Assembly (NCBI GenBank): GCA_014904845.1 | Contig: MU119453.1 | Location: 1 to 64,000, forward strand | Direction of reading: 5' to 3' | Source: Acephala macrosclerotiorum | Taxonomy: Eukaryota; Ascomycota; Leotiomycetes; Helotiales; Mollisiaceae | DNA: 64,000 nucleotides | Part shown: positions 1 through 10,195 of the stretch, one piece after another | Layout: each line of letters opens with the position of its first letter | How positions within the stretch are numbered: position 1 is the first letter of the stretch | The notes under the pieces: model-generated | What the model was told of the DNA's origin: nothing | The model's input: only the letters and a program-made list of their open reading frames with translations | Databases searched by the model: none | Position numbers and translations under genes: made by a program

Positions 1-1
1 G

Positions 2-193
2 TGTTGGTGTATCTTAAAAGAGCGGATGCGCAAGAGACAGTGGGATACGCTAGACCAACTTAAAGAGGTTCTACAAGACGAATGGAGCAAGATCACAATG
101 AAAGAAGTACGGGCCAGGATAGCTGAGATGCCAAAGAGGTGTGAACAGGTCGCAAAGTTTGGTGGAAAGCCTCTTAAGAGTGATTTGTGGTAG
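2..193 (+). mobile_element. Tc1/mariner-type transposase, C-terminal remnant
   Basis: Frame 2 is open from the window edge to a TAG at 191-193 and encodes about 63 residues. They end in the pattern typical of the last part of Tc1-like DDE transposases: a W-rich start (QWDTLDQLKEVLQDEW), an ITMKEVRARIAEMPKRC block and a final GGKP stretch. The catalytic DDE core, if present, lies left of the window, so activity cannot be judged. The AT-rich sequence to about 265 may be the element's 3' end, but no terminal repeat can be paired here. The family call is from pattern memory and is fairly secure. Confidence 0.7.
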
Positions 194-2126
194 TTTAAAG
201 AGTATATAGTGTATTTATGAGGTTTTTCGCTTAATTTTGGTGTGTCACGAAATGCTGCACCCCCTGGTGCTCCTTCCAAATCACCACTATGTATCTCCAT
301 AGCTTAAGAGAGACACGACGCTTCTGGACTTCTTGTTCGCCGCTGCTACGGTGTATGTCTTCTGAATTGCCTTGAGGACCAATGGACGAGGCAAGAGGAC
401 CGTTAGGTCTGTGGACGAGGAATTGCGGTTGCTATCTGGAGTGGCTAATGATTCGGAGATCAGATAGCTTTCAAATCCGAACATGATGGTAAGCCGCTTC
501 GAAATGCCCTTGAGCCTGGAGACTTTTGAGAGGCTCGAGCCATGATGCCAGACCTGATTTGGTAGGTAATAGCCTTCCCGATTCTTAACGAGGCATTGAC
601 TACCTGGAAGTGATTGCAACAAGGAAGTCCCACTGACTCCGCTCCGCTCCACCGCTCCACTCCACCGCCTCAATGCCCGACTTCCAATGGAACATCAATT
701 AAAATTTGTTGCAGGTCGCAGGCTTCTCCCCGTCCGCAATACGGGAGGCCTCCACGGTCGACTGTCAATAATTGAGGGTCCTGTGCGCCTTGTGTTCTTA
801 CGTGAAAATGTCTAGACATCTCGGGAAACGTTCTCGCACTCGGATGTCGAGAACTCGGGGCAGAATTATTCGAGTTTTCTGTAAAGAACTTTGAGAATTA
901 TCCGGGAAGCTGTTCCTGACCTTGAGGTAAGACTTTCCCAGGAAATTGAGAATCGTTCAAGAACTCCGGGTGACGAGTTCGAGAGCTCAAGGTGATCTAT
1001 CCGGGAGCGCCTGAGGAATGCGACGTGCAACAGAACTCTGCTAATGTCCTAAGTTGAGACGGCCTTTCATCGTCTGGAGTTATTCAAGATCTCTTACTGA
1101 AGGCAGTCGAGAGGTTAAGGGAGAGCTTTTCCAGATACTCTAAAACTTATAGTTTTACATTTAGCCCTTGAGTTCGAGCTGCTTGTGATCTACCTATGAT
1201 TTAGGGTTGTTTCGTAACGTGTTGTTGTGTGAGGGCCAGAATTAGCCTCCCAGAATCTCTCAAGCCATATGTGTATCGCCGAAAGCCGTTGTCTCTGGAG
1301 TATCAGAATTCTTCTTGCCCCGCATCTCGTAATTGGACTCCACAAAGGTCGAGTCCTCGATAGCCACAGCTTTGTCTCTCTCTAATCCAAGCTTAAAAGA
1401 TGGGAGAAATTGGTATTTTGTCTGGAAGTGCTGGGTTGGTGAAGGGAGGAAGGTTACTAGAAAGTGTCTCGTACTTGAATCCGCGTCAAGGTGAGCCATG
1501 CTTCGAGGAGCTTCCGAAGTGATGAAAAGAGTGCTTCGATTTGCAGCAACCGAGACAGCTGGCTGAAATAGTCTCGGCATCGATGAAGCTCGTCCTCACC
1601 ACGCAAATCGAGGCCTTTCCGCAGCGTCGTTCAAGGACTGCAACCATTCAGGCGCTTCCTCGCCAGGCCAACGAACCAACCCCTCGCAAATCGCTCATTT
1701 TGTAATAACGTCGACGACAACCACAGTAGCGGCAAAAAAAGCTTCGTCGATCGCCAGGAACTCCCAGCTTGAGAGTGTGCCTTGCAAAAGTGCATAATGT
1801 CTCCCTACACGTGCTGAAATCTTGAGATCTGACAAGCTCTTATCAATCTATCCGCAGAGAGCTAAAGATGTCCGGTCCTGAACCATTCCCGATCCTGGCT
1901 TAGCATCGTCCCGAAGACAGCTTCCCCGCCTCCGCCTTAAATTTAATCTGGAAACTGGTGAACGATGGCTGGGATGAGAGCTGTTGGAACCTACATGCGT
2001 CTTGTCGATAACTCGTCACCTTGGAAATAGCTTGGTCGTGAAGCTTGAGATATATAAAGCTGCTGGCTGAGATGGATATCCCACAAGGTTGCTCGGAATC
2101 CTCTACCTCCATAATCGCTCAACAAG
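194..2126. other. Intergenic, no supported gene
   Basis: Open frames here are short, lack family signatures and overlap on both strands. The left end may belong to the transposon tail. A TATA-like tatataaa at about 2050 lies some 75 bp before the SurE-like start and may be its core promoter. I see no RNA gene. Confidence 0.4.
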
Positions 2127-3427
2127 ATGCGTTTATCACACGTTCGTCCCGCTGTTGCGGCTCCGGCCCTCGCCCTCTCTGCCGTCGATGGACTGAACGT
2201 TCTCGTCGCCGTAATTTCCCCGAACCTTTCGATCAAGGCGATAGTTGACGGTGTAGAATGGCGATGAATTCGGCACATCCAACATCCGTGAGATGTACAA
2301 AGCCATCAAGGCATTCGGACCCAACGTCTACATCGTGGCTTCGACATCCAACCAGAGTGGCACTGGAGGAACAGTCGCCTTCACCACGGCCAGGAACCTC
2401 ACAGCCGACACCGAATTCGGTGCATCTCTCCTCTCTCCTCCCATCTCACGCAAGTACCTCCTAACAGATGTCCAGGAATCGTGAAAGCAGGCGCCCCATC
2501 TGTCGGCACCGACCCCACAGACTCCCATATCTGGTACTACAACGGTACACCCTCAGCCTGCGTGCAGGTAGCACTCGACTACGTCCTCCCTCGATTCGCC
2601 AACTTCTCAGCCCCCGACCTCGTCATGTCCGGCCCAAGCTTCGGATGGAACCTCGGGCCATTCCTCTACGCTCTCTCCGGCACGATCGGAGCAACATACA
2701 CAGCCGTCGAGCGCGGCATCCCAGGAATTGCTTTCTCGGCCGGATATTCGGTCCAAACCCCCTACTATTATGTCAACAGCACCACCGCAGCTGGGCTGAA
2801 GGATCCCGCTACCATCACTGGAGAATTAGCTGCAAATCTTGCCCAGCAACTCATCACCAATGCCAAAGGATCTCATCTCCTGCCCCTGAGATACGGATTA
2901 AGCGTTAACATTCCCTACATCACTTCATACACAAACTCTTCCTGCATCAACCCACCCTTCATCCAAACCCGCCAAACAGGAGGCGCAGACGTCGACTCTG
3001 CAACTTTAAACTCAACCACCGGCCTCTTCTCATATGCGAACATCGTCCCAGCAGGTGCAAACCAATGCATCAACGGCGACTGTTTCCTCCCCGACGAGAT
3101 CAACATCCTAAACGGAGCATGCCAGTTCTCAGTTCGATATTCACAGTGGATTATGATGCGCCGACACAATGCCATACGAGTACTGATGTGAGGAGTTTGT
3201 TGTTGCCGCTTGTGCAATATGCGAATTCGAGTAGATTGGTGGGAGGATTGAATGATACGACGGGTGTTTATGGTAGGGTTAATAGGACGAGTGAGACAGC
3301 GACCGGGATGGGGGTGAGGCCGACGAGTACGGATACGGGACCAAGTGCGAATGCGGGGGTGGTTGTTGAGGTTCCTTGGGTGGTGAGTGCGTTGGGGGTG
3401 ATTGCTGCTGTAGCGTTGTACCTGTGA
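2127..3427 (+). pseudogene. SurE-like acid phosphatase/nucleotidase, GPI-anchored type, frameshifted
   Basis: Exon 1 2127-2210 encodes a signal-like start; intron 2211-2256; exon 2 2257-2419; intron 2420-2475; exon 3 from 2476. Phases agree at both introns. The protein follows the fungal SurE family: SNIREMYKAIKAFGPNVYIVA, then QSGTGGT, then WYYNGTP, and near the end FTVDYDAP and RSLLLPLVQ. It ends in a hydrophobic segment fitting a GPI-anchor signal. SurE enzymes are metal-dependent phosphatases acting on nucleotides or phosphate esters; the secreted GPI form would act at the cell wall. Two defects are visible. The usual NDDG metal site reads NGDE, and the frame shifts by one base near 3110-3125, between NGACQ and IFTVDYDAP, with no room for an intron. 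It is either a decaying gene or one sequencing indel in a divergent enzyme. Confidence 0.75.
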
Positions 3428-3794
3428 TCAGTTGGCTGAGGGATTTGGGAAGGAGTGATGAAGTAATGTGTATATGTGGACGAATGGAACGAGGTAATGA
3501 ATTAGTGTTGTATATATGAATATGAAAGGAGATGTGTCATAATAAGCTCGGTGGATTGAGCCATGCAAAGCTACAAAACGGAAATGTGATGCAAGAAAAA
3601 AGCCCAGCGCGCATGACACCGGAAACAAGCTGTGATGGGATGTAAAGTGGCCGTGGTGTAGAAAAACGATGAAATATCTCTTCGGTCCGCGTTGCCTCTG
3701 AATATGCAAGTCATGAAACGTTACAACGATGTTGAGCGCTGACACCAGACTCCATGTAATCAGATCTCATGACAAGTCGCAAATCTGATCAATA
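3428..3794. other. Convergent 3' intergenic region
   Basis: This gap separates the 3' ends of the SurE-like gene and the F-box-like gene, which face each other. It presumably holds both terminators and untranslated ends. A 105-aa frame on the minus strand has no recognisable features and is not called. Confidence 0.4.
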
Positions 3795-5120
3795 TTAGTA
3801 GGCATCTTTCGAATTATACAATGAAGTACATACACACATCCTGTTCACATGGGTAATATGGTGGCAAGCGCCCGAAGCTGTCATCGCGAGATGCACCAGA
3901 TCAGCCACATTCGCGTTTCTGGTCGACGCTTCTCCATTCTTACAGGTTTTCGGAAAGTAACTCATCACATCTCCCTCCTCGAATCTCTTAGGAACTTTAA
4001 CTCGGATCTTGAGATCGGTGATTCGAGATTCAGCAAGAAAATCGAGCAATTCTTCGACGATGTCTTCGGTCAGAGGGAAATCAGACGACAGCTGGAAGAT
4101 GCGGAGCCAAGGCAGGTGGTTCCGGAGCGCTTGAAGAATGGGGACGTTGAGATGTTGCGAGGGAATGATGGATGACATGTGCGAGACTTGAAAATGTTTC
4201 AATGGGTTCAATTGTGCGATGACATGGGGTGTCAAGGCCAGGTACTCGGGCAATTTCGACGTAACGATATTGTTGTCAATGTCATATCCTTCGGGGTAAC
4301 GATAGATAATGAGCGTGTCGAGTTTCTTGAGACTTTTGAGAATCTTCAACGTTTCTTCGGGGTCGGATTTCGAGTAGCCGCCAAAGCGAAGTTGGCGGAG
4401 GTCCTGGAAATGGCCTAGGTAGTCGAAGGAAACGAGGTCGGAAAAGACTGTGAATTCTTGGACGTTTTGACAGGCTGTCGCAATGATGTCTAGTATGAGT
4501 TCCTGTTCAACTGGAAATGAGCGGCGGCTGCTGGGGTGAGTGGAATCTTTGAAGAGAATCCACAATTTCTTGACCTCCTTGATGGCTGTGAAGGCATCCC
4601 AGGCTGAAGCGATAGCATCTTTGTTGCTGCTGTCTATCTTGATATCAGCTGGTGAAAGAGAAAGAGCGCTTAGGAGCCTTGTTCTCAGAGATTGTCGGCT
4701 TGTAGATCTGGTGTTGACTCGACCAAACTGAGGTGCTGACATCGTCCTCCAAAATCGGGGTCCAATTCTGGCCCTGCGGATGTCATCTTTGGAATTGCTT
4801 GCTAGAGCGTCTGCAATCGGAATTAAAGAATCTTCGAAGATGTGAACTGTGACATTCTGGATTTGCTTTAAGAGAACAGGGTCTCCTCTCGAGGTCCAAT
4901 CTGATAGCTTCCCGAGGCTGCTGAAATACCTGGAATTCTGGAGAACGAGCGGGAGTGCTTCTTGTCTAATCTGTCGATTAACGGCTGATATGGATAGGTA
5001 CGATTTGGGATAATATCCGAGTCGTTGATCTAGGACAAGTCCATATATCTCAAGCCGTAGCTCATACGGAAGAGTGAGGAAGGCCGGTAGATGTGAGGGC
5101 ATCACGAGGTCCGTGGACAT
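3795..5120 (-). CDS. F-box-like (fungal 2EXR/F-box type) protein
   Basis: A single uninterrupted 441-codon frame. Residues about 13-30 (FLTLPYELRLEIYGLVL) match the N-terminal motif shared by fungal F-box-like and 2EXR proteins: L-P-x-E-L/I-R-x-x-I-Y. It is followed by SAVNRQIRQEALPL, which fits the next helix of that fold. The rest has leucine-spaced segments such as LKSLKKLDTLIIYR, compatible with a degenerate leucine-rich repeat region. F-box proteins recruit substrates to SCF ubiquitin ligases, but this large fungal class is mostly uncharacterised and a ligase role is only inferred. The ATG at 5120 sits just before the motif as in relatives, and a later Met (codon 7) is possible. No intron is needed. 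Confidence 0.75.
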   Translation of the reverse strand: MSTDLVMPSHLPAFLTLPYELRLEIYGLVLDQRLGYYPKSYLSISAVNRQIRQEALPLVLQNSRYFSSLGKLSDWTSRGDPVLLKQIQNVTVHIFEDSLIPIADALASNSKDDIRRARIGPRFWRTMSAPQFGRVNTRSTSRQSLRTRLLSALSLSPADIKIDSSNKDAIASAWDAFTAIKEVKKLWILFKDSTHPSSRRSFPVEQELILDIIATACQNVQEFTVFSDLVSFDYLGHFQDLRQLRFGGYSKSDPEETLKILKSLKKLDTLIIYRYPEGYDIDNNIVTSKLPEYLALTPHVIAQLNPLKHFQVSHMSSIIPSQHLNVPILQALRNHLPWLRIFQLSSDFPLTEDIVEELLDFLAESRITDLKIRVKVPKRFEEGDVMSYFPKTCKNGEASTRNANVADLVHLAMTASGACHHITHVNRMCVCTSLYNSKDAY

Positions 5121-6336
5121 CGAGTAGGTTTCTTAGGGAGGGAGCGCTTTATAGTGTCAGATATTCGAAGATAATCGTGCGCTCTTGTCGTATGCTTGCG
5201 TTTTCGGCGTGTTTTTGATAATGATGTCGTTGTTGTCGTCGTGGTACGGACGAAAAGGTGGGAACTTGCCCCGTGTCTCCGCGGAGGATGCATTTCTAAG
5301 CTAAGCTTGATCAGGAAAGGTGCTTTTCAAGCGAGGTACTTCAACGTCAGTCAAACTGAGAGCATACTCTCTCTTTATCAAACTTGTCATTTTGTTGAAA
5401 CAATAGAAGATTCATACGAAACGTTCTATCAACGTAATTTGTCGGTATCTCGAAAATATGAGGCATTCCACTTTTGAGAGCCTTACCAAGAGCTCATCTC
5501 AAACCTGAGTCAAAAATATTGATGCCCTGATGAGCCGGGACCATAATTGTATGCTGTCTCTTTGAATTACTTTACTCTTGAAGACTGGTTCTTACGAGAG
5601 GATTACAGCGCCCTTATTTGAGAGAGAGATGGTGACTAAACCATGTGTCTTTCACGTGACTAGATCACATTTTTGGCTTCTGGCCGCTTCGTTCAGTCGT
5701 TTCTGCGGACGCCAATGGCAAACAGATGTTACTGCTGCTCATACTGTGAGTAGTAGTGGTCCACTATTATGCCCGACTTCTGCATCAGAGTTGCTTTGCC
5801 ACAAACGCCGAAGGATTTCGGCCGAATCCTCAAATACGCGCAAAGCGGCCCCTGAAAATCAAGTCTTTCGCGAAACCGCCAGCAAATCCTTGGAAGCCAA
5901 TGAAAGGACTCGGAAGTCCTCGACTTGACCAAACGAGCTTGGCGGCTGTTTGAACGGTTTGCTCGCCACCATAGCATGGATGGCGGAAATGCTCGCGAAA
6001 ACTTCGGGAGAGATTTGCTTGGTGGGGTAACACTCCACCATCTATCGTCCACATCTATCGGCTCCGAAAGCTGTTCCAAGACACTAATGCGGGAACAAAC
6101 TGGTGATGGGATTTATGACGGAGTTTGGGCGGATTAACACTAGTTCTTGTTTCGTGTCACCAAAATGTCAAAGTGAGTATAAGGTAAGAGCGACTGCCGC
6201 CCGCTTCCTCTCCTCAATCAACTCCTATCTTCCCAACCTCACTCGAACTTGACCATCTTCCCCGAATCCTCTCACTCCGAAAACACCATCCGCGTTATTT
6301 AAATACTTCACAACAACTCCATCCTCCGTCTCGACC
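5121..6336. other. Intergenic, divergent promoters
   Basis: This 1.2-kb region lies between the F-box-like gene (minus) and the aldo-keto reductase (plus). Frames of up to 116 aa occur on both strands at 5578-6137, but they are mutual shadows without motifs. A pyrimidine-rich tract at 6200-6330 precedes the reductase ATG, and a ttatttaaat stretch lies about 40 bp upstream of it. Confidence 0.4.
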
Positions 6337-7397
6337 ATGGCTTCTCCCTCGACCAAGCTGAAGGTTGTCTTCGGTACCATGACAATTGGCAAAGAAAGTA
6401 AGTGAAATCTCCAATGACCTAAAAATCATCACTCACACGCAATCTAGACACACTTGGAGCAAGAGTCTACACCAAAGAAGGAGCAAACGCTCTCATTAAA
6501 GTCTTCCAAAAGCACGGCCACAATGAAATCGACACCGCTCGGATCTACGGCGGCGGCTCGACCGAAGAGATCCTCGCCGAAACCAACTGGGAGAAACGTG
6601 GAATTATCATGGACACGAAGCTCTACCCCAACAAAGGCGGCGCCCTGAGTTCAGATGACAACTACGATCACACTCCAGAAGATGTTCGTCGTGGCCTCAT
6701 GGCTTCATTGAAAGCTTTGAACTGCAAGAAGATCGACATGTTCTACCTACACGGCCCTGACAGGAAACATCCATTCGAAGATACGTTGAGGGAAGTGAAT
6801 AAGTTGCATCAAGAGGGATACTTCACTAGATTCGGTGTCAGCAACTACATGTCCTGGGAAGTTGCCAAGATCTGCGAGATCTGTGAGAAGAATGGCTGGA
6901 TCAAGCCTGTCGCTTACCAAGGAGTCTATCACGCCCTCCAACGCACCATCGAAGCTGAGCTGGTTCCATGCTTGAGGCATTACGGCATCGCTCTTTATGC
7001 TTTTCAACCGCTTGCTGGAGGCTTCTTGACTGGAAAGTTCACACGTGATCAGGAGGAGTTCGAGCCCGGCTCGAGATTCGATCCGAAGAAATGGCAGGGT
7101 AGCTTGCATAGAGGCAGATATTGGAATGACAGCTATTTTGATGCCCTAAATATCATCAAGCCTGTCGCGGACAAGCATGGTCTGACCATGGCAGAGGTGG
7201 CGATGCGATGGATTGAGCATCACTCCTTCATGAAAAAGGAGTATGATGATGCGATCATCGTTGGTGCGAGTAGTACGAAGCATTTGGAGGAGAACTTGTT
7301 GGATTTGGAGAAGGGTCCTCTGCCAGAGGACGTTGTGGGGGCGCTTGAGAAAGCGTGGCTGAAGACTAAGGGTGTTGCGCCGAAGTACTGGCACTGA
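6337..7397 (+). CDS. Aldo-keto reductase (aflatoxin-aldehyde reductase AKR7-like)
   Basis: Exons 6337-6397 and 6448-7397 with a 50-nt GTAAGT...CTAG intron give 336 aa. The (beta/alpha)8 signature is complete: VFGTMTIG at the start, the catalytic tetrad as D and Y in EIDTARIYGGGSTEE, K in MDTKLYP and H in YLHGPD. FGVSNY, YQGVYHALQR and IIVGASSTKHLEENL for the NADPH site follow. The family reduces aldehydes and ketones with NADPH in the cytosol. Closest resemblance is to the AKR7/aflatoxin B1 aldehyde reductase group, which handles dicarbonyls and succinic semialdehyde; the actual substrate is unknown. Length and start match the family. It stands alone, with no neighbouring pathway genes. Confidence 0.93.
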
Positions 7398-7849
7398 ATG
7401 GTTTTGAGAAGTGAAGAAAAGGGTCAATCGTGGGATAAAAACCTCGAATGGAAAATTCCAGGCACCTCAAGTAGGTAGTTGCGAAAGGAAAATCCTTCAT
7501 ATTTGACACTTTTCTGAGCGACACCATCTGGAAGTTTTCACCGATCCTGTGCCACAAGGGGTGCCTTTTCAGTGACAATTCACTTGCACTTATATGACTT
7601 GAAGTGTTGGACGTCGGAGAGTAATAGATGAAAGCAAATATTCTCCTTTCATAGTACCTGGAAAGGATCAAGTCCAGATTTCTGCTGATTTCGAAATCTA
7701 TAATGTGGTCCCGCTTTTATCTTTCGAGCTAACCAGACTTGTGCCGAGCCCCTACCGCCACTACGCATATAGTATATCCAATATACTAAGTTTAGGACTA
7801 TTCTAAGGCATTTAAAGCTGCGATTTGATTTCAAACGATATTAAGAGGT
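7398..7849. other. 3' intergenic region after the reductase
   Basis: Sequence between the reductase stop and the AT-rich island. Antisense frames of about 60-100 aa have no motifs. It presumably holds the 3' UTR and terminator; nothing else is seen. Confidence 0.35.
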
Positions 7850-8200
7850 TATTCGAATATCGCGCTTTATTTAAATACATTTTTAGTGTAATTTTTTAAA
7901 ATTATATTTTATAAAATATTTAAAAATAATACTTTAAAATTTTTAATAAATAAAATAGAATTCTTTTGATTTATTCACTAGCTTCTATTGTAAGTTCTAA
8001 TTTTTAAATCAAAATTTATAAATAGTTTAATATTATATAATTTAAATATTTTAATAATTTTAATATAATTTTTTTTTAAAATATAATTAATTAAAAAAAG
8101 AAATATAACTTGAAAATATATCGAATTTCGCTTTTTTTTTATAAAAAAAAGTAGTATTTTAATTATTTTTACTATTATTATAAGTAGTAATTAATATGAA
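7850..8200. repeat. AT-rich island, RIP-like
   Basis: About 350 bp of nearly pure A/T with abundant TA and TTTAAA strings and almost no CpG, sharply bounded by normal GC sequence. In filamentous ascomycetes such patches usually mark ancient repeats destroyed by repeat-induced point mutation (C to T). No transposon protein can be read in it. It lies directly upstream of the RNase H gene. Confidence 0.6.
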
Positions 8201-8377
8201 AAGTGCGTAATGGCGGTAGTGTACGTAGGGCCTCGGTAACTTGGCCGACACCAATCCGAAACCTTATATACCCCGCCACGAACGAGCGGCTACAACTTCC
8301 TTTCTTAACAATATCTCAAAAACCATCAACGAACAACGAAAACCTCCTGTTCTCCAGAGCCCAAATCGCTACTCAAC

Positions 8378-9298
8378 ATGTCCTCTCGGCGATCCGTCAA
8401 CCCAGATGGGACACCAGCAGCAGTCGCAACCCCTCCAGTCGCGGAAGAACAAGGACAAAGATTTTACGTCGTCCGTGACGGTATGCTTGGAAACAACGGC
8501 CAAATGCTAGGCTACGATGCCATCAAAAGCCTCTTTCCAGAAAGATTCACGACTCGCGACGCCTCCAACACCTTTCCCACCAAATTCCAACCACCACGTG
8601 CTACCGACACTCCCGAGTCCCTCTTCGTCCGCGGTCTGAAATTAAATCCTAGCCCAGCCAGTGCCGGCAATCAACCCAAGCATCGCCGCTTCATGAGTCG
8701 CGAGGGCGGGAAAGATATTCTGATTTATACCGATGGTGCCTGTCTCAACAACGGCACAGAGAATGCTACAGCTGGCTGCGCTTTCGTTTTTCTACCTAAG
8801 CATCCTACTCAGCCGACGGAGAAGTATGAGAATATTTCCTTCAGACTCGAATCTCACGGTCCAAACAAAGACCCCCAACCACAAACCAGCAATCGAGCCG
8901 AACTCCGCGCCGTCATCGCAGCCCTTCAATTCCGGATTTGGCCTGGTGAGGGCTGGGAAAGACTTATTATAGCTACAGACTCAGAGTATGTCGTTAATGG
9001 AGCGACAGAATGGATCCAAAACTGGCAACAGAAGGATTGGGTTACGGCTAAGAAGGAACCGGTTAAGAACAGGGATCTTTGGGAACTGTTGCTGAAAGAA
9101 GTGAGGAAGCATGTGGAGAAGGGAATGGATGTCTTGTTCTGGGCGATCCCAAGGGAACTGAACAAGGAAGCGGATGCGTTAGCTAAGGAAGCGGCATTGA
9201 AGGATGAGGTTCCGCAATTTGTGAAGAGGTCAGGCATTATGGTTACAACGAGTGAGATGGTTGTTATAGAGCGGCCTTTGAATTTGGAGGATGAATGA
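8378..9298 (+). CDS. Ribonuclease H family protein
   Basis: A single-exon 306-aa protein. The type 1 RNase H core is complete, with the four acidic residues in order: D in IYTDGACLNNG, E in SNRAELRAVIAAL, D in IATDSEYVVNG and D in ELNKEADALAKEA. The basic/aromatic stretch WIQNWQQKDWVTAKKEPVKNRDLW is the expected substrate-handling loop. The N-terminal part (RFYVVRDGMLGNN) faintly resembles the hybrid-binding domain of eukaryotic RNase H1 but is too diverged to call. RNase H cuts the RNA strand of RNA-DNA hybrids. A domesticated retroelement RNase H is an alternative, but the intact frame and lack of reverse transcriptase favour a cellular gene. The ATG at 8378 follows a CA-rich leader; an upstream in-frame start is not evident. 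Confidence 0.88.
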   Translation: MSSRRSVNPDGTPAAVATPPVAEEQGQRFYVVRDGMLGNNGQMLGYDAIKSLFPERFTTRDASNTFPTKFQPPRATDTPESLFVRGLKLNPSPASAGNQPKHRRFMSREGGKDILIYTDGACLNNGTENATAGCAFVFLPKHPTQPTEKYENISFRLESHGPNKDPQPQTSNRAELRAVIAALQFRIWPGEGWERLIIATDSEYVVNGATEWIQNWQQKDWVTAKKEPVKNRDLWELLLKEVRKHVEKGMDVLFWAIPRELNKEADALAKEAALKDEVPQFVKRSGIMVTTSEMVVIERPLNLEDE

Positions 9299-9576
9299 TT
9301 ATTCGTGGCGATATTGGTGCTTGCTGGGTAGCTGGTTTGTATGATAGCTTTGGGTATCCTATGGCGTTCTCCATTGAAAATTTTGATTTTGTAGGCAGCG
9401 AGGCCGTGTCCTGCCCCACTTTCACCTCCAACCAACCCCGCGTCTTGAGCGACGCACTTTTAAAGTCAAATCTAGTATTAAAAAGCAAAAAAGGTGCAAA
9501 ATCAATCTTCATGCGCAATAAGCAAAAAGTGATAAGTTTTAACCACTCAGGCCTGAAGGTTTTAACGGCACTGGAA

Positions 9577-9870
9577 GTACGCCCCTCGCTTACGAGCTGG
9601 GCTTCACAGGTCTGTGCGCTCAGGGTATTTTCGAAGAAAATAGGGAATAAAATCTCGAATTATAGACGATTAAGGGATCGAAAACGCAATTCAACTAAAA
9701 TGAAGCCCAAAGCTGAGATCTGAGGCAAATTGAAAAAGTGGTGCTTGTAAAGTTCTAAAATGATGGTCGTGACTTTTGAAGTTTAAGGCAAAAAAGTGGC
9801 TCGCTAAAGGCGAAAATATGCACTGTGGCGCACAGACCCGTGAAGCCCAGCTCGTTAGGGGGTTGCGTAC
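9577..9870. mobile_element. MITE-like element with about 57-60 bp terminal inverted repeats
   Basis: Left arm 9577-9633 and right arm 9811-9870 are inverted copies. Both carry the core ACGAGCTGGGCTTCAC, then a near match of GGTCTGTGCGC, and run from GTACGC to ATTTTCG. The arms differ at scattered positions and by about 3 bp. The interior of about 180 bp is non-coding. An AGGCCT-containing string lies outside each arm (9548-9556 and 9908-9917), so the element may be a little longer. Size and structure fit a non-autonomous DNA transposon; no target-site duplication could be fixed. Confidence 0.65.
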
Positions 9871-10195
9871 TAAGGCCCATCATATCACCTTCAAAGTTAC
9901 TTGTCGCTCAGGCCTTATTTGAGAAGAAGCTCGGATTACCGAGGATAATTTGAAATCTTTAAAGGGGAGTGTGGGGTCGCTTGCGGATCAGGTTCGGGAT
10001 TGAAGTGGGTCCGAGTGATTGAGTTGACATTCTCTCCCGTTAAAGTAAGAATTTTTGAGAGGTATGATGGAGCATCTGAAATCGTATTTAGAGAATAACA
10101 TGCGGGAGAAGTGAATCGAACAACATGAATTTCAAGAAGCAAAAGCAGAATCTATAACTCGCTCATCTGTGAACTCGACACCGGCCTCCGCCTCT
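9871..10195. other. Intergenic, no gene seen
   Basis: Between the inverted-repeat element and the stop codon of the short-chain dehydrogenase. Only short frames without motifs; it probably carries the dehydrogenase 3' UTR. Confidence 0.35.

Noticed and set aside
287..673. 128-aa minus-strand frame near the transposon remnant
   Set aside because: No motif, low-complexity end from the repetitive CTCCACCGCTCC sequence, and a second overlapping frame of similar size; it is most likely chance.
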